This document shows, one piece after another, positions 18,567 to 27,574 of a stretch of 64,000 nt of DNA. The notes under the pieces were generated by a model. It ran no database searches. It saw only the letters and a list, made by a program, of their open reading frames with translations, and was not told the DNA's origin. The DNA comes from Campylobacter jejuni (GTDB lineage Bacteria; Campylobacterota; Campylobacteria; Campylobacterales; Campylobacteraceae): assembly GCA_014305285.1 (NCBI GenBank), contig JACRSG010000001.1, positions 372,001 through 436,000 on the forward strand, read 5' to 3'. Each line of letters opens with the position of its first letter. Position 1 is the first letter of the stretch. The position numbers were made by a program, and so were the translations under genes.

Positions 18567-19676
18567 ATGAAAAAAATTTTAATTTTAGCAAGTATCTTAA
18601 GTTTAAGTTTAAATGCTGCAGAAGTCAAAATAGGAGTTGTTTTGCCGCTTAGTGGAGCTACTGCGGCATATGGACAAAGTGCACTAGAAGGGATTAAACT
18701 TGCAAATTCAATGCAATCGACTTTAAGTAATGGAGATAAGGTTTCTCTTGCTATCATTGATACTAAGGGTGATAAATTAGAATCTTCAAGTGGAGCAAAT
18801 CGTTTAGTTTCTCAAGATAAAGTTATAGGCCTTATAGGGGAAATGGTTACCGCCAATACATTGCAAGTTATGCGTGTAGCAGAAGATAATAAAATTCCAT
18901 TGATCGCCCCTGCTGCAACTGGTGATAGATTGCTTGATAAAAAAATGTATTCTTCTCGAGTATGTTTTATGGATAGTTTTCAAGGTTCATCTTTGGCAAA
19001 ATATGTTTTTTCAAAACTTAATTATAAAAGTGCTGTTATTGTGGTAGATCAAAGCACAGACTATTCTTTAGGTTTGGCAAAAGCTTTTGAAAAACAGTAT
19101 AAGTCTGATGGTGGCCAAATTCTTAGAATTTTAAGAGTTAATTCAGGTGATAAAGATTTTAGAGCCATTGTAGCTCAAGTTAAAAGTTTAAATCCAGAAT
19201 TTATTTTTTTACCGCTTTATTATAGTGAAGCTTCTTTATTTGCAAGACAATCAAAACTCGCAGGTTTAAATATTCCTATGGGTTCTGCGGATGGGGTTGC
19301 TGATCAAACTTTTATTAGTTTAGCTGGAGATGCGAGTGAGGGTTATATTTTCACAGATAGTTTTGATGCTAATAATCCAACTACAAAATTAAGCAAAGAG
19401 TTTATTAGTGTTTATGAGAAAGTTAAGGGAACAAAAGAACTCCCAGCATTTTCAGCTATGGGTGCTGATGCGTATTTTGTAATGCTAAATGCTATGAATG
19501 CTTGTGTTGACAATCTTACTAGTAAGTGCGTCAATGAAAAAATTCACCAAACTAAAAATTATCAAGGTGTTTCTGGTGTTATTAGTATCGATCAAACGGG
19601 AAATGCAACCCGTTCTGTAGTGGTTAAAGAAATTAAAAATCAAAAACAAAATTATAAAGATATTATTAATCCTTAA
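18567..19676 (+). CDS. livK: Branched-chain amino acid ABC transporter binding protein LivK
   Basis: The 369-residue paralogue of LivJ has a signal peptide (about 1-17, ending in LNA), the same VLPLSGATAAYGQSALEGIKLA start and the same C-terminal Cys pair. The two proteins differ through the ligand-binding region but share an identical stretch (19412-19556). Having two binding proteins for one permease resembles E. coli LivJ/LivK, where specificities differ. Which is which here is by convention of gene order. An AAGG site precedes the ATG. Confidence 0.93.
   Translation: MKKILILASILSLSLNAAEVKIGVVLPLSGATAAYGQSALEGIKLANSMQSTLSNGDKVSLAIIDTKGDKLESSSGANRLVSQDKVIGLIGEMVTANTLQVMRVAEDNKIPLIAPAATGDRLLDKKMYSSRVCFMDSFQGSSLAKYVFSKLNYKSAVIVVDQSTDYSLGLAKAFEKQYKSDGGQILRILRVNSGDKDFRAIVAQVKSLNPEFIFLPLYYSEASLFARQSKLAGLNIPMGSADGVADQTFISLAGDASEGYIFTDSFDANNPTTKLSKEFISVYEKVKGTKELPAFSAMGADAYFVMLNAMNACVDNLTSKCVNEKIHQTKNYQGVSGVISIDQTGNATRSVVVKEIKNQKQNYKDIINP
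19412..19556 (+). repeat. 145-bp segment identical to one in livJ (copy 2)
   Basis: This is the second copy of the livJ/livK shared segment, offset by 1131 bases and in the same orientation. Mismatches start immediately on both sides (C/T before, G/A after). Confidence 0.9.
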
Positions 19677-19694
19677 AGGAAAAATAGAAAGATT

Positions 19695-20591
19695 ATGGAT
19701 TCTACTTTATTTTTACAACAACTTGTTAACGGACTTAGTTTGGGTAGTATGTATGCTCTTATTGCTGTTGGCTATACTATGGTTTATGGTGTGTTAAGAC
19801 TTATTAATTTTGCTCACGGCGATATTATGATGGTTGGTGCTTATGCGGCTCTTTTTTGCATGAGTAATCTAAATGTTCCTTTTCTAGGAGCTTTGTCTTT
19901 AGCAATCATTTTTGCTGCCTGTGTTGGAGTAGCTACGGATAGAATCGCTTATAAACCTTTAAGACAGGCTCCTAGAATTTCATTGTTGATTACAGCAATT
20001 GGTATTAGTTTTTTCTTACAAAATCTTTTTAATATACTTTTTACTTCAACACCTAGAACTTTTACACCACCAAGTTATTTTGAGGAAAGTGTTAATTTTA
20101 GTGGAGTGATAACAACTTATGGTTCTTTAATGGTTCCTGCTCTTACATTTGTTATTTTAATAGCTGTGTTGTGGATTTTGTATAAAAGCAAATATGGTAT
20201 AGCTATTCGTGCTTTAGCATTTGATATACAAACGGTAAATTTAATGGGTATAGATGCAAATCGTATTATTGCTATAGTTTTTGCTCTAGGTTCAGCTTTG
20301 GCGGCAGTTGGGGGTGTTTTTTGGGCTGCAAATTATTACTCTGTTGAACCTACTATGGGAACTTTAATAGGCTTGAAAGCTTTTGCTGCTGCAGTTTTAG
20401 GAGGTATAGGTTCTGTAGTAGGTGCAGTTTTAGGTGGACTTATTATAGGGTTTACTGAAGTTGTTGCTGTGGCTTTTTTTCCAGATTTATCAGGCTTTAA
20501 AGATGCATTTGCTTTTATTTTTTTGGTGTTTATATTGTTATTTAGGCCTACAGGAATTTTAGGTATAAATTTTGAAAAGAGTAGGTTTTGA
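19695..20591 (+). CDS. livH: Branched-chain amino acid ABC permease LivH
   Basis: The 298-residue inner-membrane permease has about eight hydrophobic segments. It contains the family start LVNGLSLGSMYALIAVGYTMVYGVLRLINFAHGD (11-44) and the GGIGSVVGAVLGGLIIG coupling region near residues 236-252. It pairs with LivM to form the channel. The stop overlaps the livM start. Confidence 0.95.
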   Translation: MDSTLFLQQLVNGLSLGSMYALIAVGYTMVYGVLRLINFAHGDIMMVGAYAALFCMSNLNVPFLGALSLAIIFAACVGVATDRIAYKPLRQAPRISLLITAIGISFFLQNLFNILFTSTPRTFTPPSYFEESVNFSGVITTYGSLMVPALTFVILIAVLWILYKSKYGIAIRALAFDIQTVNLMGIDANRIIAIVFALGSALAAVGGVFWAANYYSVEPTMGTLIGLKAFAAAVLGGIGSVVGAVLGGLIIGFTEVVAVAFFPDLSGFKDAFAFIFLVFILLFRPTGILGINFEKSRF

Positions 20592-21643
20592 TGATGGTTA
20601 AAATTAAGGTTTCACATTTAATCTTTTTGATTGCTTCAATTATTTTTATTTTCATTTCTCCTTATGTTTTCGGGGATTATGGACTAAATATTGTTAATCA
20701 AATTGCTATTTTTATTATTTTGGCTGTGAGTTATAACTTGATTAATGGTGTAACTGGACAATTTTCACTAGAACCCAACGGATTTGTTGCTATTGGATCT
20801 TATGCGGCTGCTTTAGTTCTTTTAAGTGCTGATGCAAAAAATGATCAGTTTTTTTTAGATGGTCCTAGTTCTTTTATTTTAGCCATCCATTTAAATTCTT
20901 TTATTCTAGCTTTAATTGTAGCTGGAATTTGCTCATCTTTGCTTGCCATGATTTTAGCTTTTGCTGTATTTCGCGTAAGAGGGGATTATTTAGCTATTGT
21001 AACTTTAGGCTTTGGAATAATTATTAAAATAGCTGCTATTAATTTTCCTTCTATTACTAATGGTTCAAGAGGACTTATAGATATTCCACAATTTTCCACG
21101 ATCTATTGGACGGGTGGTATTGCTATTGTAGCGGTTATTTTAATTTTAAATATAGTTTATTCTAGATATGGTCGTGCAATGAAGGCTATAAGAGATGATG
21201 AAGATGCTGCAAGTGCTATGGGAATAAATACTTTTTGGATAAAAACTTTAGCTTTTAGCACTTCAGCATTTTTAGAAGGTGTAGGTGGCGGACTTTTAGC
21301 TTGTCTGTTGACTACTGTATCTCCAACTCAATTTGATTTTTTACTTACTTTTCAGCTTTTGATTATTATTGTTTTGGGTGGACTTGGTTCTACTACAGGT
21401 GCTATTATAGGTGCGATATTAGTTATTGGTGGAAGCGAGTGGCTTAGATTTTTAGATGAGTTAAATATAAAAATAGATTCTTTAAATCTTGATATCCAAT
21501 CAACACCAGGACTTAGAATGGTCGTTTTTTCTATTGTTCTAGTTTTAGTAATGCTTTTTGCAAGAAAAGGTATAATGGGTTATTGTGAATTGAGTGATGT
21601 GATTAGAGGGATTAAAAAGCGTTTTAAAAGGAGTGAAAAATGA
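20591..21643 (+). CDS. livM: Branched-chain amino acid ABC permease LivM
   Basis: The 350-residue permease has the LivM pattern AVSYNLINGVTGQFSLEPNGFVAIGSYAAAL and a GGLGSTTGAIIGAILVIGGSEWL segment in the C-terminal half. The ATG at 20591 overlaps the livH stop (TGATG). A TTG at 20588 and an ATG at 20594 are alternatives in the same frame. The short hydrophilic C-terminal tail is Lys/Arg-rich. The stop overlaps livG (ATGA). Confidence 0.94.
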   Translation: MMVKIKVSHLIFLIASIIFIFISPYVFGDYGLNIVNQIAIFIILAVSYNLINGVTGQFSLEPNGFVAIGSYAAALVLLSADAKNDQFFLDGPSSFILAIHLNSFILALIVAGICSSLLAMILAFAVFRVRGDYLAIVTLGFGIIIKIAAINFPSITNGSRGLIDIPQFSTIYWTGGIAIVAVILILNIVYSRYGRAMKAIRDDEDAASAMGINTFWIKTLAFSTSAFLEGVGGGLLACLLTTVSPTQFDFLLTFQLLIIIVLGGLGSTTGAIIGAILVIGGSEWLRFLDELNIKIDSLNLDIQSTPGLRMVVFSIVLVLVMLFARKGIMGYCELSDVIRGIKKRFKRSEK

Positions 21644-22410
21644 TTTTGGAATTAAAGCAAATTTCAAAAAGTTTTGGCAGTGTTAAGGCTATTAATGAAA
21701 CTTCTTTTAAAATCAATAGAGGTGAAATTTTTGCTTTAATTGGGCCTAATGGAGCTGGAAAAACAACTCTTTTTAATATTATAACAGGGAACTATAAACC
21801 TAATTCAGGTTCGGTTGAATTTTTAGGAGAAAGAATTGATCATTTAAAACCTCATAAAATTGTGCATTTAGGAATAGCTAGAACATTTCAAAATATTAGA
21901 CTTTTTTCAAGTATGAATGTGCTTGAAAATGTTCTTATTGGTTTTAATAAACAAATGAAATATAATATTTTTGAAGCCTTTTTGCATTTAGGGCGTTTTG
22001 GGAAAATAGAACAAGTATTTAAAGAGAAGGCTTATACAATATTAGAAGAACTTGGTATTGCAGAATTTGCTTATAAAAAGGCTACTAGCTTGAGTTATGG
22101 ACAACAAAGAAAAGTTGAGATCGCAAGAGCAATGGCTACTCAGCCAAGATTATTATTGCTTGATGAACCAGCTGCTGGGATGAATAGCTCTGAGAGCGAT
22201 GATCTTGCTGAACTTATTTTTAAATTACGAAAAGATTATAAAATTAGCGTTTTGCTTATAGAACATGATATGAAATTTGTAAATAAATTGTGTGATCGTG
22301 TATTGGTGCTTGATTATGGAAAAACAATTTTTGAAGGTAAACTTTGTGATGCTGTAAATCATAAAGAAGTAATTGCTGCGTATTTAGGGGATTTTGATGC
22401 TAATAGTTAA
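21640..22410 (+). CDS. livG: Branched-chain amino acid ABC ATPase LivG
   Basis: The 256-residue ATPase has Walker A GPNGAGKTT (about 36-44), an ABC signature LSYGQQRKVEIARA with Tyr in place of the second Ser/Gly position, Walker B LLLLDEPAAGM and the switch His in IEHDMKFV. It matches the LivG subgroup by its long insertion after the Q-loop FQNIRLFSSMNVLENV. It works as a heterodimer with LivF at the inner face of LivHM. Confidence 0.95.
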   Translation: MILELKQISKSFGSVKAINETSFKINRGEIFALIGPNGAGKTTLFNIITGNYKPNSGSVEFLGERIDHLKPHKIVHLGIARTFQNIRLFSSMNVLENVLIGFNKQMKYNIFEAFLHLGRFGKIEQVFKEKAYTILEELGIAEFAYKKATSLSYGQQRKVEIARAMATQPRLLLLDEPAAGMNSSESDDLAELIFKLRKDYKISVLLIEHDMKFVNKLCDRVLVLDYGKTIFEGKLCDAVNHKEVIAAYLGDFDANS

Positions 22411-23092
22411 AGATTTGCATGTTTATTATGGATTAATTGAAGCTGTTAAAGGGATTGATTTTAAAGTGGAAACAGGTCATATTGTTTCTCTTATAGGTTC
22501 AAATGGAGCAGGTAAAACTTCAATTTTAAATGCGCTTTTAAACTCAGTTAAAAGAACTGGCGAGGTTAATTTTCTAGGTTATGATACTAAAAGGCATTTA
22601 ACTCATACTTTGGTTCAAAAAGGTATAGCTTTAGTTCCTGAAGGAAGGCGTGTTTTTATTAATTTAAGCGTAGAAGAAAATTTAAAAATAGGGGCTTTTA
22701 ATAATGCTGAAAATTATGAGCATTTAAGAGAGCAAATGTACAAACTTTTTCCAAGACTTGCAAGTAAAAAACATGCTTTAGCTGGAACATTGAGTGGAGG
22801 AGAAGCACAAATGCTTGCAATTTCAAGAGCTTTAATGAGTGAACCAAAACTTTTGATGTTAGATGAGCCTTCTTTGGGGCTTGCTCCAAAGATTGTGGGT
22901 GAAGTTTTTGATATTATTGTGCGTTTAAAGGAAGAGGGTATAACTATTCTTTTAGTAGAACAAAATGCTTATTCTGCATTAAAAATAAGTGATTATGCTT
23001 ATGTTTTAGAAAATGGTCGTGTCGTAATGGAAAATGAGGCTAAAAATTTAATAGGTGATGATGAGGTTAGAAAGAAATACTTAGGGCTTTAA
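22397..23092 (+). CDS. livF: Branched-chain amino acid ABC ATPase LivF
   Basis: The 231-residue ATPase has Walker A GSNGAGKTS (about 36-44), the LivF-type VPEGRRVFINLSVEENL segment, signature LSGGEAQMLAISRAL and Walker B LLMLDEPSLGLAP. I chose ATG 22397 (MLIVKDLHVYYG) over the TTG one codon upstream. It overlaps the end of livG by 14 bases, which indicates translational coupling. This closes a complete livJKHMGF importer operon. Confidence 0.95.
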   Translation: MLIVKDLHVYYGLIEAVKGIDFKVETGHIVSLIGSNGAGKTSILNALLNSVKRTGEVNFLGYDTKRHLTHTLVQKGIALVPEGRRVFINLSVEENLKIGAFNNAENYEHLREQMYKLFPRLASKKHALAGTLSGGEAQMLAISRALMSEPKLLMLDEPSLGLAPKIVGEVFDIIVRLKEEGITILLVEQNAYSALKISDYAYVLENGRVVMENEAKNLIGDDEVRKKYLGL

Positions 23093-23108
23093 AATTTAAA
23101 GGAAAAGA

Positions 23109-26100
23109 ATGAAAAATGTAATAAAAAGTATAGGGGATTTAAGAGTTTCGGTCATATTGTTTTTGCTTTTTGCACTTTTTTGTGCTTTGGCAACTTTTAT
23201 TGAAAGTGCTTATGGAACTCCTACAGCTTGGGCGATGGTTTATGATACTTTTTGGTTTGAATATATACAACTTTTACTTGGTATTAATTTGCTATGCGGG
23301 ATGTTTCGTTATAAAATGTTTGGGCTTAAAAAATTGCCTTTAATGGTTTTTCATATCTCTTTTTTATTTATTTTAGTGGGTTCTGCAATGACAAGATATG
23401 CTGGATTTGAAGGTATTTTAGCTATTAGAGAGCATACTCAAAATTCACTTATAGAAAGTTCTAAGACTTCTTTGCGTATTTCTGCTATAAAAGATGGGGA
23501 ACGCTATAGTGCGATTAATGATCGTTATATAGGAAATTTACCTTTTGCCAATTCTTTTAAACTAAAGCTTAATTTAGGTGATGATCAAGCTGTATTAAGA
23601 TATAAAGATTTAATCTTAAATGCTCATTATACTTATAAAGAAAATAATAATTCTGATCCTTTATTGGTTTTGATGCTTTCTCAAAAAGGATCTCAAGGTG
23701 TTGATGTTAAATTTGAAAAAGGTGAAGTTAAGAATATACAAGGGGTTAATTTTGCTTTTATGAATGATAATATTAAAGCACCCTTTGTAAAAATTGATGA
23801 AAATTTAACTTTAAGTTCAAGTGAAAACTTACATTTTCTAAGTATGCTAGATGGACAAAATTTAAACCTTAAAATTGGAGAAAAGGCAAATGCTAATGAA
23901 AGAAGGCTTTATGAAATTAAAGATATTAGTTTTGTAGTTAAAGCTGCTTCTTTGCACGCACAAGAAGCTTTAGAAGGTTCCAATAGACCTCAAGATGAAA
24001 GTTTTTGGTTATGGTTTAAATCTGCTTGGTTAGAAGTGGGTAGAACTATGTTGATTTCTACTTTTGGCGAGCCTCAAAATTGGAAAAATTCTTTATTATT
24101 GCATTTTAAAGATTTTGCTTTAAGCAATGAGAATAAAAACTTAGAATTAACTGGTTCTAATGCTTTAAAATTAGAATTAAGCTATAAAAATGAAAGTAAA
24201 GAATTTTATATTTTTGAATATAATAAACCTATTATGATAGAACTTGCAGGTCAAAAATTCTTTATTTCTTGGGCACTTTCTTATGAACAATTGCCTTTTG
24301 ATATTTACTTAAGAGATTTTGTATTAGATCGCTATCCAGGTTCTATGTCTCCAGCTTCTTATGCAAGTGAAATTACCGTAAAAAATAATAATGAAAATTT
24401 TAATTATAGAATTTTTATGAATAATGTTTTAGATTATGATGGCTATAGATTTTATCAAAGTTCTTATGATCAAGATGAAAAAGGAACTGTTTTATCTGTA
24501 AATAAAGATCCAGGTAAAATACCAACTTATATAGGTTATTTTTTACTTTGTCTTGGAATGTTTATGAATTTTTTAAATCCACATTCTAGATTTAGAACTT
24601 TGGCAAGATTGATTAACAAAGATACTTTAAAGCATACAAGTATGGTTATTTTTATTTTATTGCTATCTTTTAGTTCTGAAAAAACTTTTGCTCAAGATTT
24701 AAATTCGGCTTTGCCTGTGGTAAATGCTAATCACGCTAAAGCTCTTGCTACTTTAATAGTGCAAAAATCAGCAGATGGAAGAATGGTTCCTTTTGATACA
24801 TTATCAAGAGAAATTTTAGAAAAAATTCATCAAAGTGATAGCTATAAGGGGCAAAATTCTAATGCTGTTATGCTTTCCATGCTCATTGATGTAGATAAAT
24901 GGCAAATGGAACCTTTTATTTTAATGCCACAAAATCAAGCAATTCGTGATGCTATTGCAAATATTTTAGAAATTCCTAGTGCCAAATATATTTCTTATAA
25001 AGATTTTTTTGATGAGAATAACCGCTATAAACTTCACAAATATGTTGAAAATGCAAATCGTAAAAACCCAAATGCAAGAGGAGTTTTTGATAAGGAAATT
25101 ATAAAGCTAGATGAAAGAGCTAATGTTGTAAATTTAGTTTTTAGTGGTGAATTATTTAAATTTATTCCTGTTCAAAATAATCCAAATAATGTTTGGCTTG
25201 CACCTTTTTCTGCTGTAACTACTCTTAAAGGAGATGAAGGGCATATTGTTTTAGTTTTAATACAGAATTATTTTAGTGCTGTGGAAAATGCTTTTAAAGA
25301 TGATAATTGGACTAGAGCTGATGAAGGCTTGAAATTGATCAAAGAATATCAAGAAAAAATAGGATATAAAGTCATGCCTAGTAAAACCAAGGTTGAAATG
25401 GAAATTTTTTCCAATAAGGCTGAAATTTTTGTTAAGCTCGCTCCTGTATATTTGATTGCAGGTTTTTTACTTTTGATTCTTGTTTTTTCTAAAATGGTTG
25501 TACCGAATTTAAAAATCTCTTTTATATTTAAAGTGGTGTATGTTTTAAATGTTTTAGCTTTTGTAATTCATACAGTAGGTCTTGGACTTCGTGCTTATTT
25601 ATCAGGTCATGCTCCATGGAGTAATGGTTATGAAAGCATGGTTTATATAGCTTGGGCATTGTCTTTATCGGGTATATTTTTCTCTAGAAAAAGTCCTATA
25701 GCTTTGTCATTGACTTCTATTTTGTCCGGTGTTGTATTAATGGTTGCGCATTTAAGTGAAATGAATCCGCAAATTACAAATCTTGTTCCTGTGCTCAATT
25801 CTTATTGGCTTAGTATTCATGTATCTGTTATTACTGCTAGTTATGGATTTTTAGGGCTTTGTGCCTTACTTGGTATCTTTACATTATTCTTAATGTGTTT
25901 TCTTAAGAAAGATGGAAAATATAATCTTAATATTTTAAGAAATATTACAGAAGCTACAAGAGTTAATGAAATGGCAATGATTTTTGGACTTTGTTTACTT
26001 ACTGTAGGAAATTTTTTAGGTGCAATTTGGGCAAATGAAAGTTGGGGAAGATATTGGAGCTGGGATTCTAAGGAAACTTGGGCTTTGATTAGTATTTTAG

Positions 26101-26354
26101 TTTATGCAGCAATTTTGCATCTTAGAATGATTCCAAAATATTGCAATCAATTTGTGTTTGCTTTATGGAGTATGTTTGCTTATTGGGTTATTATTATGAC
26201 TTATTTTGGAGTAAATTACTTTTTAACAGGACTTCATTCTTATGCTGCAGGTGAAGCGGCTCAAATTCCTAATTATGTTTATTGGGGATTTGCGTTGATG
26301 GTGGTTTTAGCTCTTTTTGCAAGAAGGAAGCGAAATTTTGTGGGCAAACTTTAA
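23109..26354 (+). CDS. ccsBA: Fused cytochrome c biogenesis protein CcsBA (system II)
   Basis: The 1081-residue protein joins ResB/CcsB (about 1-500, with a large periplasmic domain between membrane segments) to CcsA (about 770-1075). The haem-handling WWD-type motif, WANESWGRYWSWDSKETW, lies around residues 970-987. It exports haem and ligates it to CxxCH apocytochromes in the periplasm, which serves the cytochrome c at 16965 among others. A hydrophobic segment (about 515-530) and a periplasmic linker separate the two halves. Fusion into one chain is normal in Epsilonproteobacteria. Confidence 0.95.
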   Translation: MKNVIKSIGDLRVSVILFLLFALFCALATFIESAYGTPTAWAMVYDTFWFEYIQLLLGINLLCGMFRYKMFGLKKLPLMVFHISFLFILVGSAMTRYAGFEGILAIREHTQNSLIESSKTSLRISAIKDGERYSAINDRYIGNLPFANSFKLKLNLGDDQAVLRYKDLILNAHYTYKENNNSDPLLVLMLSQKGSQGVDVKFEKGEVKNIQGVNFAFMNDNIKAPFVKIDENLTLSSSENLHFLSMLDGQNLNLKIGEKANANERRLYEIKDISFVVKAASLHAQEALEGSNRPQDESFWLWFKSAWLEVGRTMLISTFGEPQNWKNSLLLHFKDFALSNENKNLELTGSNALKLELSYKNESKEFYIFEYNKPIMIELAGQKFFISWALSYEQLPFDIYLRDFVLDRYPGSMSPASYASEITVKNNNENFNYRIFMNNVLDYDGYRFYQSSYDQDEKGTVLSVNKDPGKIPTYIGYFLLCLGMFMNFLNPHSRFRTLARLINKDTLKHTSMVIFILLLSFSSEKTFAQDLNSALPVVNANHAKALATLIVQKSADGRMVPFDTLSREILEKIHQSDSYKGQNSNAVMLSMLIDVDKWQMEPFILMPQNQAIRDAIANILEIPSAKYISYKDFFDENNRYKLHKYVENANRKNPNARGVFDKEIIKLDERANVVNLVFSGELFKFIPVQNNPNNVWLAPFSAVTTLKGDEGHIVLVLIQNYFSAVENAFKDDNWTRADEGLKLIKEYQEKIGYKVMPSKTKVEMEIFSNKAEIFVKLAPVYLIAGFLLLILVFSKMVVPNLKISFIFKVVYVLNVLAFVIHTVGLGLRAYLSGHAPWSNGYESMVYIAWALSLSGIFFSRKSPIALSLTSILSGVVLMVAHLSEMNPQITNLVPVLNSYWLSIHVSVITASYGFLGLCALLGIFTLFLMCFLKKDGKYNLNILRNITEATRVNEMAMIFGLCLLTVGNFLGAIWANESWGRYWSWDSKETWALISILVYAAILHLRMIPKYCNQFVFALWSMFAYWVIIMTYFGVNYFLTGLHSYAAGEAAQIPNYVYWGFALMVVLALFARRKRNFVGKL

Positions 26355-26538
26355 ATTAACCATATTTTTGGTTATTTTTTGTGCTGCTTTAGTGCTTTTG
26401 TTGTTTTTAAGTATAATTGCTTATCTTATTGCAAGCGATGGTAAAAAAATAACTAAAAAAACTAGTCAAAAGCAGCATATAGTTGAAAAGACTAAAAAAT
26501 TTGATACAGATTTAGATAAAATGATAATTGCTGTCTGA
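26338..26538 (+). CDS. Small membrane protein, probably truncated
   Basis: From TTG 26338 this reads 66 residues: a strong membrane segment (about 5-33) and a Lys-rich cytoplasmic stretch, stopping at TGA 26536-26538. AAGGA at 26323-26327 fits the TTG at 26338 better than the upstream TTG at 26317. The start lies inside ccsBA, which ends at 26354. The same frame continues after the TGA with coding-like sequence, so the present product may be a shortened form of a longer protein. No family recognised. It corresponds to Cj1012c. Confidence 0.55.
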   Translation: MWANFKLTIFLVIFCAALVLLLFLSIIAYLIASDGKKITKKTSQKQHIVEKTKKFDTDLDKMIIAV

Positions 26539-26732
26539 TGCTGCTTGACAGATGAAGCAACAAAAAAGAAACTAGATTTTGTTGCTGCCTTGGCTGCAAA
26601 TATTAATGCAAGTGCACAAACAGTAAGCTATTTAAATAAAGAACTTAAAAAAATTCTGGATCTTATAAAAAAGAAATTGATACTTATGAGCATATGGGAT
26701 TAGCTAAAAGAAAAATTAAAGAAGATAAATAA
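26539..26732 (+). pseudogene. Remnant continuation of the small membrane gene
   Basis: Directly after TGA 26536-26538 the same frame reads TDEATKKKLDFVAALAANINASAQTVSYLNKELKK, a clean helical sequence. At the A7 tract near 26646-26652 the frame must shift to continue as SGSYKKEIDTYEHMGLAKRKIKEDK, ending at TAA 26730-26732. One stop plus one homopolymer frameshift suggest gene decay after a once continuous protein of roughly 130 residues. Confidence 0.5.
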
Positions 26733-26734
26733 TA

Positions 26735-26811
26735 TGGTGCGCTCAAGAGGATTCGAACCTCTGACCTTTTGAACCGCAATCAAATGCTCTATCCAGCTGA
26801 GCTATAAGCGC
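26735..26811 (-). tRNA. tRNA-Arg, anticodon GCG
   Basis: The minus strand folds into a full 77-base cloverleaf with encoded CCA. The acceptor arm is GCGCTTA/TGAGCGC (one T-G pair), the D arm is GCTC/GAGC, and the T arm is AGAGG/CCTCT with loop TTCGAAT. The anticodon stem is TTTGA/TCAAA with loop TTGCGGT. The anticodon GCG reads Arg codon CGC and CGU by wobble. Confidence 0.95.
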
Positions 26812-26826
26812 AAAAATAAGTTAAAA

Positions 26827-27573
26827 TTATATATAAATATTCTTAAAATAAGCAAAAATTTTATTTAGTTTTTTTGGCTTTTTACCTTCATCTAAATCAA
26901 ATTTTTTTAAATGATAAAATATAACATCTACAATCAAAATACAGCAAATCAAAGAAAAAATATAAAGGGCTGTCTTTGAAAAAATATTATTTATTCATTC
27001 CAAAAAATCCTACGATCAATTTTAAAGGCAGGAAAATAGAAGAAAGTATAATACTTTTATTCATTTTTTGATTTTTAATCGGGCTTGTTTAATGAATAAA
27101 GAGTATCAACTCTTGCTAGTCGTTCTTTGATATTTTTGCTTAAGATAGCGATGGATAAATTTAAAATTTTTAAATGTTTTTTTGTATCCCACTTGTTCAT
27201 TAATTAAAGATTCGCTTAGAAGATTGATTTGCTTTAGATTTTTGTTGATTTTTTGTCTTAAAACAAAGGATTTTTGTAAAAATTTTTAACAAAACCACCC
27301 TTTAAGATAAATACCTTTTTTGTGTTCTAAAAGGCTTTAAAAATGAGTATTTTGTTACTTTAAATCTTCTAAAATGGATTTATTGGAAAATTCTTCTATG
27401 CTAGAAAGTTTAAATTCTTCATCTTGAAGTTTGTAAATCTTACAATCACTAAAAAGCCAAGTTTCTAAATTTAATCCCACATAAACAAAATTGTTTGTCT
27501 ATAAATTTCACTATAACAAAGTCTCTAAATTCTTTGCTTGTAGATTTTTTAGATTTTCATACAGTTTTAGCAT
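26827..27573 (-). pseudogene. Decayed CorA-family divalent-cation transporter
   Basis: This gap of about 750 bases has no intact gene, but the minus strand holds a broken one. It begins with ATG at 27573 (MLKLYENLKNLQA) and shifts frame to EFRDFVIVKFIDKQ. It shifts again to FVYVGLNLETWLFSDCKIYKLQDEEF and later ends with SIILSSIFLPLKLIVGFFGMN. After an interrupting stop it resumes as a second membrane segment (CCILIVDVIFYHL) and a charged tail ending at TAA 26827-26829. The GMN tripeptide after a membrane helix is the ion-filter signature of CorA Mg2+/Co2+ channels, and the second helix plus basic tail also fit. Several frameshifts and stops make it non-functional. It starts 1 base downstream of tgt. 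Confidence 0.75.
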
Positions 27574-27574
27574 T

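Noticed and set aside
26536-26538. In-frame TGA read as selenocysteine
   Set aside because: C. jejuni has selenocysteine machinery, but the frame also needs a shift at an A-tract further on and the protein has no redox motif. Decay is the simpler reading.
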